Shown here: positions 1 through 6,993 of the stretch, piece after piece | Position numbering within the stretch: the first letter of the stretch is position 1 | How the letters are laid out: every line of letters begins with the position of its first letter | Assembly (NCBI RefSeq): GCF_001672915.1 | Contig: NZ_LZKR01000218.1 | Coordinates: 1-64,000, forward strand | DNA length: 64,000 bases | From: Mycobacterium sp. 1245805.9 | GTDB lineage: Bacteria; Actinomycetota; Actinomycetes; Mycobacteriales; Mycobacteriaceae | Reading direction: 5' to 3' | Notes under the pieces: model-generated | Seen by the model: only the letters and a program-made list of their open reading frames with translations | Told to the model about the DNA's origin: nothing | Databases searched by the model: none | Made by a program: the position numbers and the translations under genes

Positions 1-390
1 CTCGGCACGGACGGCGTCGAGGATGCGCAGCGTGCTGTCGTAGAGCGACGGGTCGCCCCAGGCCAGGAAGGCGCCCACGCCGTCGGGACTGAGCTCGGCG
101 GCCATGGCGTCGGCCCACACCCGCGCCCGCGCGGCGTGCCAATCCGAGACCGCCTCCCGATAGGCCGCCTCGGTGGACCGCTTGGGATCGGGCAGCTCGA
201 CGAAGCGGTACCCGGGCTGCCGGATGAACCGGGCGCAGATCTCGCGTCGCAGCGCGACCAGGTCGCTTTTCGCCTCGCCCTTGTCCATCGCGAAGAACAC
301 CTGGGTGTCGTTGAGCGCCTCGATGGCCTGAACGGTCACGTAGCCCGGGTCGCCGGCGCCGATGCCGATCACGTGAATATGCCGAGCCAA
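1..390 (-). CDS. cobF: Precorrin-6A synthase (deacetylating), N-terminal part; runs off the left edge
   Basis: This is the first 130 codons of a SAM-dependent methyltransferase of the aerobic cobalamin pathway. The N-terminus has the tetrapyrrole-methylase glycine loop (VIGIGAGDPGYVT) followed by the CobF-like AIEALNDTQVFF and DKGEAKSDL. CobF methylates C1 and removes the acetyl group during ring contraction. The start is taken as TTG at 390 because GAGGAGG lies about 5 nt upstream; a GTG at 372 is possible but would cut into the glycine-loop strand. The remaining half of the gene, including most of the methylase fold, lies outside the window. From memory, cobF was lost from the M. tuberculosis complex but is kept in other mycobacteria, which argues for a non-tuberculous host. 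Confidence 0.82.
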   Translation of the reverse strand, partial: MARHIHVIGIGAGDPGYVTVQAIEALNDTQVFFAMDKGEAKSDLVALRREICARFIRQPGYRFVELPDPKRSTEAAYREAVSDWHAARARVWADAMAAELSPDGVGAFLAWGDPSLYDSTLRILDAVRAE

Positions 391-455
391 GAAGCCTCCT
401 CACTGCTTAAATCAGAGTGCCGAATCGAGACCTCGAGGGGCTAGCCGGGACCCTA

Positions 456-477
456 GGTACCCGATACCATGGGTACC
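456..477. promoter_or_regulatory. Inverted repeat, candidate operator upstream of the diiron oxygenase
   Basis: GGTACCC (456-462) and GGGTACC (471-477) are perfect 7-bp inverted arms around an 8-bp spacer. The repeat lies in the divergent region between cobF and the diiron oxygenase, about 85 bp before the preferred start of the latter. It looks like a dimeric repressor site of TetR type. No regulator gene is adjacent in the window. Confidence 0.4.
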
Positions 478-562
478 GACTGAAGCAACCCCAATGAAGG
501 GACGCCAGCCAATGACTCGCGCCGAGACGATGCAGAGCGAAGCGATGAGGAGGAGCGGCGCT

Positions 563-1468
563 ATGACCTCAGCGGTGAAGCCGGGCGGGCCGAGTCGTGA
601 GGAGTTCTCGGACCGATTGCTGAAGGGCTCGGTCAAGAAGTCCTACGAGCCGGTGGTCGACATCGACTGGGACGCGCCGCTGGACCCGGACAAGTTCTAC
701 CTGCCGCCGCGGCTGGTGTCGTTGTACAACACCCCGATGTGGGACGAGATGACCCGCGAGCAGCAGATCGACCTGTCGCGCCAGGAACTGGTCAACACGC
801 TGTCGGCCGGTATCTGGTTCGAGAACATGCTCAACCAGTCGCTATTGCGCACCATCTTGCACGAGGATCCCACCAGCTCCTCAACGCATTACAAGTTGAC
901 CGAGCTGGGCGACGAGACCCGGCACATGGTCATGTTCGGCAAGGCCATCGAGCGCATCGGCGCAAAACCGGTGCGGCCGAGGCTGTTTCACCGGTGGATC
1001 ATCAACGCGCTGCCGCTGGCGTTCCAGCGCGGCTCGATGCTGTGGATGGCCGCGCTGATCGGCGAGGAGATCTTCGACTCGCTGCAACGGCAGATGATGG
1101 AGGATCCCGAACTGCAGCCAATCATCCAGCGGCTCATGCGGATTCACGTCACCGAAGAGGCCCGCCACATTCAGTTCGCCCGCGACGGCGCCCGCAAGCG
1201 CGCCGCGGAGATGCCGCGGCTCAACCGCTGGTTCATGGCCAACATCAACGGGCTGGGCGGGTACTTCTTCAACTACTTGTTCAGCAACCCGATCCCGTAC
1301 GCGCGGGTGGGCCTGGACGCGAAGCGGGCGCGAAAGACCGCGCGCACCAGCGCACACCGCCGCGAGATGCAGGTTGCCGGCTTCGCTCCGCTGGCGGCGT
1401 TTCTGACCGAGGTGGGCCTGCTGGGCCCGATCGCGCGGCGCGGCTGGAAGCGCAGCAGATTCCTATGA
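563..1468 (+). CDS. AurF-like non-heme diiron oxygenase
   Basis: A helical ferritin-like protein of about 301 aa with the carboxylate/histidine pattern of the AurF (p-aminobenzoate N-oxygenase) family. Numbered from the 563 start, GDETRH has Glu118 and His121, IGEE has Glu168/169, and TEEARH has Glu198/199 and His202. Together these form a two-iron site. AurF relatives oxidise amines or act as desaturases; the substrate here is unknown. The ATG at 563 follows GAGGAGGAG by about 8 nt. ATGs at 494 and 512 would add 23 or 17 residues, and the latter also has a fair AAGGGA site. The stop overlaps the next start as ATGA, so the two genes are translationally coupled and probably work together. Confidence 0.8.
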   Translation: MTSAVKPGGPSREEFSDRLLKGSVKKSYEPVVDIDWDAPLDPDKFYLPPRLVSLYNTPMWDEMTREQQIDLSRQELVNTLSAGIWFENMLNQSLLRTILHEDPTSSSTHYKLTELGDETRHMVMFGKAIERIGAKPVRPRLFHRWIINALPLAFQRGSMLWMAALIGEEIFDSLQRQMMEDPELQPIIQRLMRIHVTEEARHIQFARDGARKRAAEMPRLNRWFMANINGLGGYFFNYLFSNPIPYARVGLDAKRARKTARTSAHRREMQVAGFAPLAAFLTEVGLLGPIARRGWKRSRFL

Positions 1469-2637
1469 CCCAGTCGCCCGTGCGCTGCCATCGGGTGCTC
1501 GTCGTTGGGGCGGGAGACAGCGCACGGGCGGCCCTGCGGGCGGCCGGCATCACCGACGTCGCGACGCTCGACCGCGAGGTGCTCGGGTCACGGTTCGACG
1601 ACGCCACCGACAGCTGGCTGATCACGACGGCCGATGACGAAGGCGTGCGGGCCCGCGTTGTCGTCGCCGCAGATCGACCCGTCCCGTGGATACCGGACAT
1701 CGCCGGGCGCGACGACTTCCTGGGCGAGTCGTTTCACGCGGCACAGTGGCCGTCGGGTTTCGACCCGACCGGCAAGCGCGTCGCCGTCGTCGGCGCCGAT
1801 TCCACCGCCGGTCATCACATCCCGCGGCTGCTGAAATCGGCGGCCTCGGTCACGGTCTTCGCGCACCCGCCGCGCCGGGTTGTCGACGAGCTGCCGCTGC
1901 CCGCCACCCGCGCAAAACGCTGGCTGCGTCGCCGCATCCGACCGACCGCCGACGCGACGCCGCGGCCCGCGCTGGTGAGATCGCCCGTCGTCGCCGTCAC
2001 CGCATCGCGCATCCGAACCGCCGACGCGGCCGAACACGACGCCGACGCCATCATCTACGGGACCGGGTTCGCGGCGCCCGACCCGATGTCGGGCGCGACG
2101 CTGGCCGATGGCATGGAGCCCTACTTCGGGGTCGCCGTTCGCGGCTTGCCGAACCACTTCTTCATCACCGGGCCCGACACCGGCGCGCAGGCACGCTATG
2201 TCGCCGAATGCATCACGCTGATGGAGCGCACCGACAGCACCCGCATCGAGGTGCGCCGCAGCAGCCAACGGGTGTTCAACGAGCGCGTCTACGTGCGGCC
2301 GGCCGAGCCCCAGCCGGTGGTGTCGGCGTTCGAGCTGACGTCCGGCGCGTCCGGCAACGGTGCCACCTACGAGGGCACCGCGACGCTGACGATCGCCGGA
2401 TCCGACCATCCGGTGCGCGTGCGTCTCGCCGGGCACCTGGACCCGATCGACGGCCATTACCACTGGCAAGGCACGGTCTTCGGTTCCGCGGCGCTGCCCG
2501 ACGATTGGCTCAGGCAGGCACGCACCGCGACCCTGACGGTCGGCGAGTGCAGCGCGCCGGCCCGCATCATCGAGCAGACCCCGTGGGGCACGCACACGGT
2601 GGCGGGGGTCGGCGCTCCGCCGTATGCGCTGAGCTGA
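1465..2637 (+). CDS. Flavin monooxygenase-like protein with C-terminal DUF4873 domain
   Basis: A 390-aa protein in two parts. The N-terminal ~270 residues look like a reduced FMO/Baeyer-Villiger flavoprotein: a degenerate first dinucleotide loop (VLVVGAGDSARAA, without the final glycine), a second loop (VAVVGADSTAGHH) and IIYGTGF. The last ~100 residues (from about TYEGTATLTIAG to TPWGTHTVAGVG) match the DUF4873 pattern. The ATG at 1465 overlaps the stop of the diiron oxygenase. The family normally hydroxylates or Baeyer-Villiger oxidises with FAD and NADPH, but the weak loops make catalysis uncertain. It could instead be a redox partner or scaffold for the diiron enzyme. Confidence 0.75.
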   Translation: MTQSPVRCHRVLVVGAGDSARAALRAAGITDVATLDREVLGSRFDDATDSWLITTADDEGVRARVVVAADRPVPWIPDIAGRDDFLGESFHAAQWPSGFDPTGKRVAVVGADSTAGHHIPRLLKSAASVTVFAHPPRRVVDELPLPATRAKRWLRRRIRPTADATPRPALVRSPVVAVTASRIRTADAAEHDADAIIYGTGFAAPDPMSGATLADGMEPYFGVAVRGLPNHFFITGPDTGAQARYVAECITLMERTDSTRIEVRRSSQRVFNERVYVRPAEPQPVVSAFELTSGASGNGATYEGTATLTIAGSDHPVRVRLAGHLDPIDGHYHWQGTVFGSAALPDDWLRQARTATLTVGECSAPARIIEQTPWGTHTVAGVGAPPYALS

Positions 2638-2736
2638 GGGCCACGGCGTCGTATTTCGAAGGTTTGCCGATCGTGACGTTCGGGTAACCGCGTTAGTCTC
2701 ATTTTCATCTCACGGGGTGTGCTGCAGGAGACGGGC

Positions 2737-2762
2737 GGTTTTCGCCGCCGGGGGGCGGGTTC
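2737..2762 (+). promoter_or_regulatory. Possible SigF-type promoter
   Basis: GGTTT at 2737-2741 and GGGTTC at 2757-2762 are separated by 15 nt, close to the mycobacterial SigF pattern (GTTT, 15-17 nt, GGGTAT). It lies 40 nt upstream of a small ORF and 195 nt upstream of the STAS-HATPase gene. A general-stress promoter would suit that gene, but the -10 match is imperfect and the stretch is G-rich, so chance similarity is likely. Confidence 0.25.
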
Positions 2763-2801
2763 TCAAACAATTCGCGGGCGGGAATTCGAGGAGCGGGGGA
2801 T

Positions 2802-2960
2802 ATGGCAGCGGACCGGATCAGGAAATCGCATCCGCCCTTCTTTCACGTTGGGAATGCGGCGCCTAAATTGCTATTGAGACACGCGCACCCGAATGACACG
2901 GCTTGCCGGGGTGCGGTCGGCGAGGATAAAGCCCTGACGGGAAAGGGGTGGCTGCGGTGA
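2802..2960 (+). CDS. Small ORF (52 aa) coupled to the STAS-HATPase gene
   Basis: ATG at 2802 follows a purine-rich GAGGAGCGGGGG ribosome site. The ORF encodes a basic 52-residue peptide with KSHPPFF near residue 9, and its TGA overlaps the GTG start of the next gene (GTGA, 2957-2960). A strong ribosome site plus the four-base overlap is the usual arrangement for translational coupling, so the ORF is probably translated. I recognise no family and see no signal peptide or membrane segment. It may be a leader peptide or a small partner of the regulator; a chance ORF remains possible. Confidence 0.4.
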   Translation: MAADRIRKSHPPFFHVGNAAPKLLLRHAHPNDTACRGAVGEDKALTGKGWLR

Positions 2961-3721
2961 GCGCGGTAGCTGAGTCACCGAGCTCGCTGGCCGTTGCGAC
3001 GCGCACGGAGCAGTCGGTCGTCGTGCTCACGGTCGAGGGCGTGCTCGACAGCAACAGCTCGGCGGCGCTGCGCGACATCATCACGAAGGCGACGCTGGAC
3101 GAGCCGTCCGCCGTCCTCGTCAACGTCTCCCGTCTGCAGGTGCCCGCGGAATCGGTCTGGTCGAGCTTCATCGGCGTGCGCTGGCAGGCGCACATCCGGC
3201 CCGGCGTTCCAATCGTGCTGGTGTGCGCGGACCGCGCCGCCCGCGAGGCGATCACCCGCAGCGAGGTGGCCCGCTTCATGTCGGTGTACGCGACCGAGAA
3301 GTCCGCGATGAAGGCGCTCGACCGGCTCACCAGCCGCACCGTGCGGCACGCCGACGCCGAACTGCCCGCCAACCTCACCAGTCTGCGCGAGTCACGCCGA
3401 CTGGTCCGGGAGTGGCTGACCACCTGGTCGCAGTCCGCGCTCATCCCGGTCGCGCTGGTGGTCGTCAACGTGTTCGTGGAGAACGTGCTCGAGCACACCG
3501 GAAGCGTGCCGATGATGCGGGTTGAGACCGACGGCGCGACGGCGACCATCGCGGTGTCCGACACCAGCAGCACACCCGCCCTGCGGCTGCCGTCGCCGGA
3601 CAAGGGCATCGACGTGTCCGGCCTCGCGATCGTCGACGCGTTGTCACGCGCCTGGGGCAGCACCCCGACGGCGTCGGGCAAGACGGTCTGGGCCGTCATC
3701 GGGCCCGAGAATCAGCTCTAG
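2957..3721 (+). CDS. STAS domain fused to an RsbW-like HATPase (anti-sigma/antagonist fusion)
   Basis: A 254-aa protein. Roughly residues 10-110 form a STAS (anti-sigma antagonist) fold; residues 125-250 form an RsbW/SpoIIAB-type HATPase with NVLEHT in the N-box and the C-terminal GKTVWAVI strand. Such proteins normally bind a sigma factor or switch partners by phosphorylation. Both halves look degenerate: the N-box keeps Asn and His, but the position usually holding the catalytic Glu is Val, and the phospho-acceptor region of the STAS half reads VPAESVWSSF. It may therefore act by binding rather than by kinase activity. GTG 2957 is preferred because GGAAAGGGG lies about 8 nt upstream; GTG 2948 is also in frame. 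Confidence 0.75.
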   Translation: MSAVAESPSSLAVATRTEQSVVVLTVEGVLDSNSSAALRDIITKATLDEPSAVLVNVSRLQVPAESVWSSFIGVRWQAHIRPGVPIVLVCADRAAREAITRSEVARFMSVYATEKSAMKALDRLTSRTVRHADAELPANLTSLRESRRLVREWLTTWSQSALIPVALVVVNVFVENVLEHTGSVPMMRVETDGATATIAVSDTSSTPALRLPSPDKGIDVSGLAIVDALSRAWGSTPTASGKTVWAVIGPENQL

Positions 3722-3848
3722 CCAGACGACGATGCGCCCCGCGTCAGCGGGGTGAGGAGGAGTCTGGCAATTCAGCTCTAGCCAGACGACGATGCGCCCC
3801 GCGTCAGCGGGGTGAGGAGGAGTCTGGCAATTCAGCTCTGACCAGACG
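3712..3848 (+). repeat. 60-bp tandem repeat (two full copies plus a partial third), VNTR-like
   Basis: Copies span 3712-3771 and 3772-3831 and appear identical; a partial third copy (TCAGCTCT then a near match) follows from 3832. Each unit begins with TCAGCTCTAG, so the first copy supplies the last codons and stop of the STAS-HATPase gene. Inside each unit, GCCCCGC-GTCA-GCGGGGT can form a hairpin, and CCAGAC/GTCTGG form outer inverted arms. Each copy may therefore act as a terminator-like stem. The unit size is in the range of mycobacterial interspersed repeats, but I do not recognise it as a named one. Confidence 0.9.
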
Positions 3849-3882
3849 GCACCTTGTTCGGGGACCCGCGCACGGGTAAAAG

Positions 3883-3896
3883 TAGAACACGTTCTA
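3883..3896. promoter_or_regulatory. KstR-type operator
   Basis: TAGAACACGTTCTA is a perfect palindrome and fits the published KstR consensus TnnAACnnGTTnnA at every fixed position. KstR is the TetR-family repressor of cholesterol catabolism in mycobacteria and rhodococci. The site ends 36 nt before the oxidoreductase start, as expected for a repressor over the promoter. Confidence 0.8.
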
Positions 3897-3932
3897 ATCT
3901 CGTGTGACGGTCCCTCCAGGAAGGCGGATGAC

Positions 3933-4799
3933 GTGCGGTTCACCTACGCAGAGGCGATGACGGACTTTCGCTACTACATCCCGCTGGCCAAGGCGGCCGA
4001 GGCGGCCGGTTACCACGCCATGACGATCGCCGACAGCATCGCCTACCCCTTCGAGTCCGACTCGAAGTATCCGTACACCCCCGACGGCAACCGCGAATTC
4101 CTGGACGGCAAGGAGTTCATCGAGACCTTCGTCCTGACGTCGGCGTTGGGTGCGGTGACGTCGACGCTGCGGTTCAACTTCTTCGTCCTCAAGCTGCCCA
4201 TCCGGCCACCCGCGTTGGTGGCCAAGCAAATCGGTTCACTGGCCGCGATGACCGACAACCGGGTGGGGTTCGGAGTTGGCACCAGCCCGTGGCCCGAGGA
4301 CTACGAACTGCTGGGCGTCCCATTTGCCAAGCGCGGCAAGCGCATGGACGAATGCATCGAGATCATCCAGGGCCTCACCACCGGCGACTATTTCGAATTC
4401 CACGGCGAGTTCTACGACATCCCCAAGACCAAGATGACCCCGGCCCCGACCAAGCCGATCCCGATCCTGATCGGCGGGCACGCCGACGCCGCGCTGCGGC
4501 GCGCTGCACGCCTGGACGGCTGGATGCATGGCGGCGGCGATCCGGAGGAACTCGACGCGCTGCTCGCCAAGCTCAAGCAGTACCGCGAGGAAGCCGGCAA
4601 GACCGGCCCGTTCGAGATCCACGTCATCTCGGTGGACGCCTACACCCCGGACGGCATCAAGCGGCTCGAGGACAAGGGCGTCACCGACGTCATCGTCGGC
4701 TTCCGCATCCCCTACATCAAGGGGCCCGACACCGAGCCGTTGGACAGCAAGATCCGCAACCTGGAAATGTTCGCCGAGAACGTCATCGCGAAGCTCTAG
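3933..4799 (+). CDS. LLM class F420-dependent oxidoreductase, KstR-box gene
   Basis: A 288-aa luciferase-like (LLM) TIM-barrel protein. Typical family elements are AEAAGYHAMTIADS near residue 25, NRVGFGVGTSPWPEDYELLGV near 110-130, KRMDECIEIIQGL, and PIPILIGGHADAALRRAARLDGW. Mycobacterial members of this type usually use F420. GTG at 3933 is the start: AGGAAGG precedes it and the nearby ATG at 3928 is out of frame. The perfect KstR box upstream suggests induction with sterol catabolism. From memory, the M. tuberculosis homologue (Rv0940c) is also listed as KstR-controlled. The substrate is unknown. Confidence 0.85.
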   Translation: MRFTYAEAMTDFRYYIPLAKAAEAAGYHAMTIADSIAYPFESDSKYPYTPDGNREFLDGKEFIETFVLTSALGAVTSTLRFNFFVLKLPIRPPALVAKQIGSLAAMTDNRVGFGVGTSPWPEDYELLGVPFAKRGKRMDECIEIIQGLTTGDYFEFHGEFYDIPKTKMTPAPTKPIPILIGGHADAALRRAARLDGWMHGGGDPEELDALLAKLKQYREEAGKTGPFEIHVISVDAYTPDGIKRLEDKGVTDVIVGFRIPYIKGPDTEPLDSKIRNLEMFAENVIAKL

Positions 4800-4810
4800 C
4801 CGTCACAGCG

Positions 4811-4934
4811 CCTTCGGTGTGAATCGAGGGCCTTCAGTGTGAGCTGACGGCTTTCAGTGTGAACCCATGGCGCGCTGCCTCGCGTGTCGCCGCCCAGGAG
4901 TCACACCCAAAGCCCAGGCTTCACACTCAACGTC
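4811..4934. repeat. Degenerate 20-bp repeats in direct and inverted orientation between convergent genes
   Basis: Three 20-bp units begin CCTTCGGTGT (4811), CCTTCAGTGT (4831) and CTTTCAGTGT (4851), each continuing GA. Downstream, TCACACCC (about 4901) and TTCACACTCAA (about 4920), plus CCTTCACAG (about 4952), are inverted versions with a similar 20-bp step. The block lies between two convergent genes, so the opposing GTGTGA/TCACAC elements could pair as a two-way terminator. Confidence 0.65.
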
Positions 4935-4954
4935 CGAAGACCAAAGTCTAGCCT

Positions 4955-5761
4955 TCACAGCGGATCCCATTTGGGGGCGCGCTTTTCCATGTGGGCCATG
5001 GCCGCTTCGGTCGGATTGTTGGTGAAGCCGCTGAGGATCTGGGTGCGGTTCTCCAGCTCGATGGCGTGGCGCAGGCTCGGCGCGTCCAGCGCCGCATTGA
5101 GCCCAATCTTGGTCTGCCACACGCCATATGCGTTGTTCCCGGCGATCTCGCGGGCTTTGCGCAGCGCCGCGGCCATCAGGTCGTCGGCGGGCACCACCTC
5201 GTGCACCAGCTTGATGCGATAGGCCTCCGCCGCGTCGATGATGCGGCCGGTCAGCATCAGCTCGCGCGCGACGCCGGCGCCGACGATCTTGGGCAGCAGG
5301 TAGCTGGTGCCCATGTCCATCGACGAGAAGCCGGCCTTGATGAATACCGATCCGAACCGGGCGTTCTCGGACGCGACGCGGATGTCACTGACGAGGGTGA
5401 AGGCAAGCCCGCCGCCGACGGCGACGCCGTTGACCGCGGCGATCACCGGGATGGGCAGCTCGTAGATCCGGGTAAACAGCTCGGCCAGACGCACCTGCGA
5501 GTCGTAGTTGACCTTGAACGGCGGGCTCGTCGGCCTGGACTTGGTCCAGGCCTCGCCGGTGCCGCTGAGATCGGCGCCGGCGCAGAAGCCCCGCCCCGCC
5601 CCGGTGATGATCGCGACCCGGTGCTCGCCCTCGCCGAGCGCGTCGAGGGCCTGGTCGACCCCGCCGATCAGGGCCCCGTCGATCGCGTTCAGGCGCTCCG
5701 GGCGGTTCAGGGTGATGCAGGCGATGTTGTCCTCGAGAGTTTCGAATTCCACTGCGGGCAT
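4955..5761 (-). CDS. Crotonase-fold protein (enoyl-CoA hydratase/isomerase family), atypical active site
   Basis: A 268-aa crotonase. The oxyanion-hole segments are clear: ITGAGRGFCAGADL near residue 55 and AAVNGVAVGGGLAF near 110. The two catalytic glutamates of classical hydratases (GGGCE and QPE in rat ECH) appear to be Ala (GGGLA) and Phe (GSVFI). Ordinary hydration of enoyl-CoA is therefore unlikely, and an isomerase, hydrolase or dehalogenase-like reaction on a CoA thioester is more plausible. It is convergent with the KstR-box oxidoreductase and divergent from the methyltransferase. The upstream gap to that gene is 55 bp and holds both promoters. Confidence 0.85.
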   Translation of the reverse strand: MPAVEFETLEDNIACITLNRPERLNAIDGALIGGVDQALDALGEGEHRVAIITGAGRGFCAGADLSGTGEAWTKSRPTSPPFKVNYDSQVRLAELFTRIYELPIPVIAAVNGVAVGGGLAFTLVSDIRVASENARFGSVFIKAGFSSMDMGTSYLLPKIVGAGVARELMLTGRIIDAAEAYRIKLVHEVVPADDLMAAALRKAREIAGNNAYGVWQTKIGLNAALDAPSLRHAIELENRTQILSGFTNNPTEAAMAHMEKRAPKWDPL

Positions 5762-5816
5762 ACGTGAACCGTAAGCGACACAGCGGATGTTCAGGGGCCC
5801 GGCCTAGCATGCAACC

Positions 5817-6731
5817 ATGACACGAAGCGAGGGTGATTCCTGGGACCTGGCCAACAGCGTGGGCGCCACCGCCACCATGGTCGCCGCGGCGCGCGCGGCC
5901 GCCACCCGACGTCCGCAGCCGGTCATCACCGACGAGTACGCCGAGCCGCTGGTCCGCGCCGTCGGCCTGGATGTGTTCACCAAGCTGGCCAGCGGCGAGC
6001 TCGATTCCGACGACCTCGAGAGGGACGTCCCATTCCCCCGCATGGTCGACACGTTCGCCGCCCGCGCCCGGTTTTACGACGACTACTTCGCCGCGGCCGG
6101 CAAGGCGGGTGTGCGCCAGGTGGTGATCGTCGCCTCGGGCTTGGACGCCCGCCCGTATCGGCTTGCGTGGCCGGCCGGGACGACGGTGTACGAGATCGAT
6201 CAGCCCGAGGTGATCGCTTTCAAGACCGCGACGCTGTCGGAGATCGGCGCGGCCCCAACGGCCGAACTGCGCGCCATCGGCATCGACCTCCGCGAGGATT
6301 GGCCGACGGCGCTCCAAGACGCCGGCTTCGACCCCGCCCGGCCCACGGCCTGGCTGGCCGAGGGCGTGCTCATCGGGTGGCTGCCGCCGGACGCCGAGGT
6401 CCGCCTGCTGGACTCGATCACCCCGCTGTCGGCCGAGGGCAGCCGCTTCGCGGCCGACTACGGGTCGCTCAACGACGCTTCGCAGCGGTCCAAGGAACAG
6501 GCGCAGCGCACCACCGAGGGCTGGCGCCGCCACGGGCTCGACATGGACATCGCCGCGTTGACCTACCCCGGCAAGCACACCGACGTCGCCGCGCACCTGC
6601 AGGCGGACGGGTGGGACACGAGCAGGTACGGGCTCACCGACCTCTTCGCCGCGGCGGGCCTGCCGGACCTTCTCGAGGCCGAGCACGGCCCGGCCGCCAC
6701 GATCAATTTCGTGCGGGCGATCAAGACCTAG
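5817..6731 (+). CDS. Class I SAM-dependent methyltransferase, mycobacterial TIGR00027/LCMT-like family
   Basis: A 304-aa member of a family expanded in mycobacteria. Landmarks are SVGATATMVAAARAAAT at the N-terminus, PFPRMVDTFAARARFYDD, the SAM-binding VIVASGLDARPYRL and YEIDQPEVIAFKTATL (near residues 105-140), and AWLAEGVLIGWLP. The fold resembles leucine carboxyl methyltransferases. Substrates of the mycobacterial family are mostly unknown. The length is normal and the ATG start sets the SVGATA motif at the expected distance from the N-terminus. It appears to be a single-gene unit. Confidence 0.88.
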   Translation: MTRSEGDSWDLANSVGATATMVAAARAAATRRPQPVITDEYAEPLVRAVGLDVFTKLASGELDSDDLERDVPFPRMVDTFAARARFYDDYFAAAGKAGVRQVVIVASGLDARPYRLAWPAGTTVYEIDQPEVIAFKTATLSEIGAAPTAELRAIGIDLREDWPTALQDAGFDPARPTAWLAEGVLIGWLPPDAEVRLLDSITPLSAEGSRFAADYGSLNDASQRSKEQAQRTTEGWRRHGLDMDIAALTYPGKHTDVAAHLQADGWDTSRYGLTDLFAAAGLPDLLEAEHGPAATINFVRAIKT

Positions 6732-6765
6732 CCGCGAAAGTGCAACTGCCGACACCCCTTCTCGA

Positions 6766-6780
6766 GAGATATGTTATCTC
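6766..6780. repeat. Short inverted repeat in the gap at 6732-6993
   Basis: GAGATA-TGT-TATCTC is a perfect 6-bp inverted repeat 34 bp after the methyltransferase stop. The 262-bp gap between this gene and the convergent P450 is visibly more AT-rich than its surroundings. I find no supported gene in it. The repeat could be a weak terminator or an operator. Confidence 0.3.
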
Positions 6781-6993
6781 ATGTCAGGTGGACCTCGCCG
6801 TATTCGTGTCAAGCTGTGCGCCAAATGATTTCGTGACACGATTGATTGCCGACGATCCTTGCGATTTTGTACTGTGGTGTCTCGTAGAGGTTTTCGAGTC
6901 ACCCTGCCTGCAGCATGCAGATACGTGTAGTCGCGAAGGGGCCCATGCTCCCCTAGGACACCATACTGCGGACTTATTGATCCAACAGAGCGA

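Noticed and set aside
739..1464. Open frame continuing 242 codons upstream of the flavoprotein/DUF4873 gene
   Set aside because: It is the diiron oxygenase gene read in another frame, Arg/Ala/His-rich as typical of GC-rich shadow frames. ATGA at 1465 is the natural start.
3712..3848. Short CRISPR or IS remnant
   Set aside because: The units are directly contiguous with no spacers, and there are no transposase traces or target duplications.
4811..4934. CRISPR-like array
   Set aside because: Units are only 20 bp, degenerate, without spacers, and occur in both orientations; no cas gene is present.
5762..6755. Long minus-strand frame extending the crotonase to 456 aa
   Set aside because: It is antisense to the methyltransferase and in a different frame from the crotonase, with no ribosome site or recognisable domain.
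6732..6993. Hidden gene or tRNA in the AT-richer gap
   Set aside because: No ORF with a ribosome site and no cloverleaf was seen; only a short inverted repeat.
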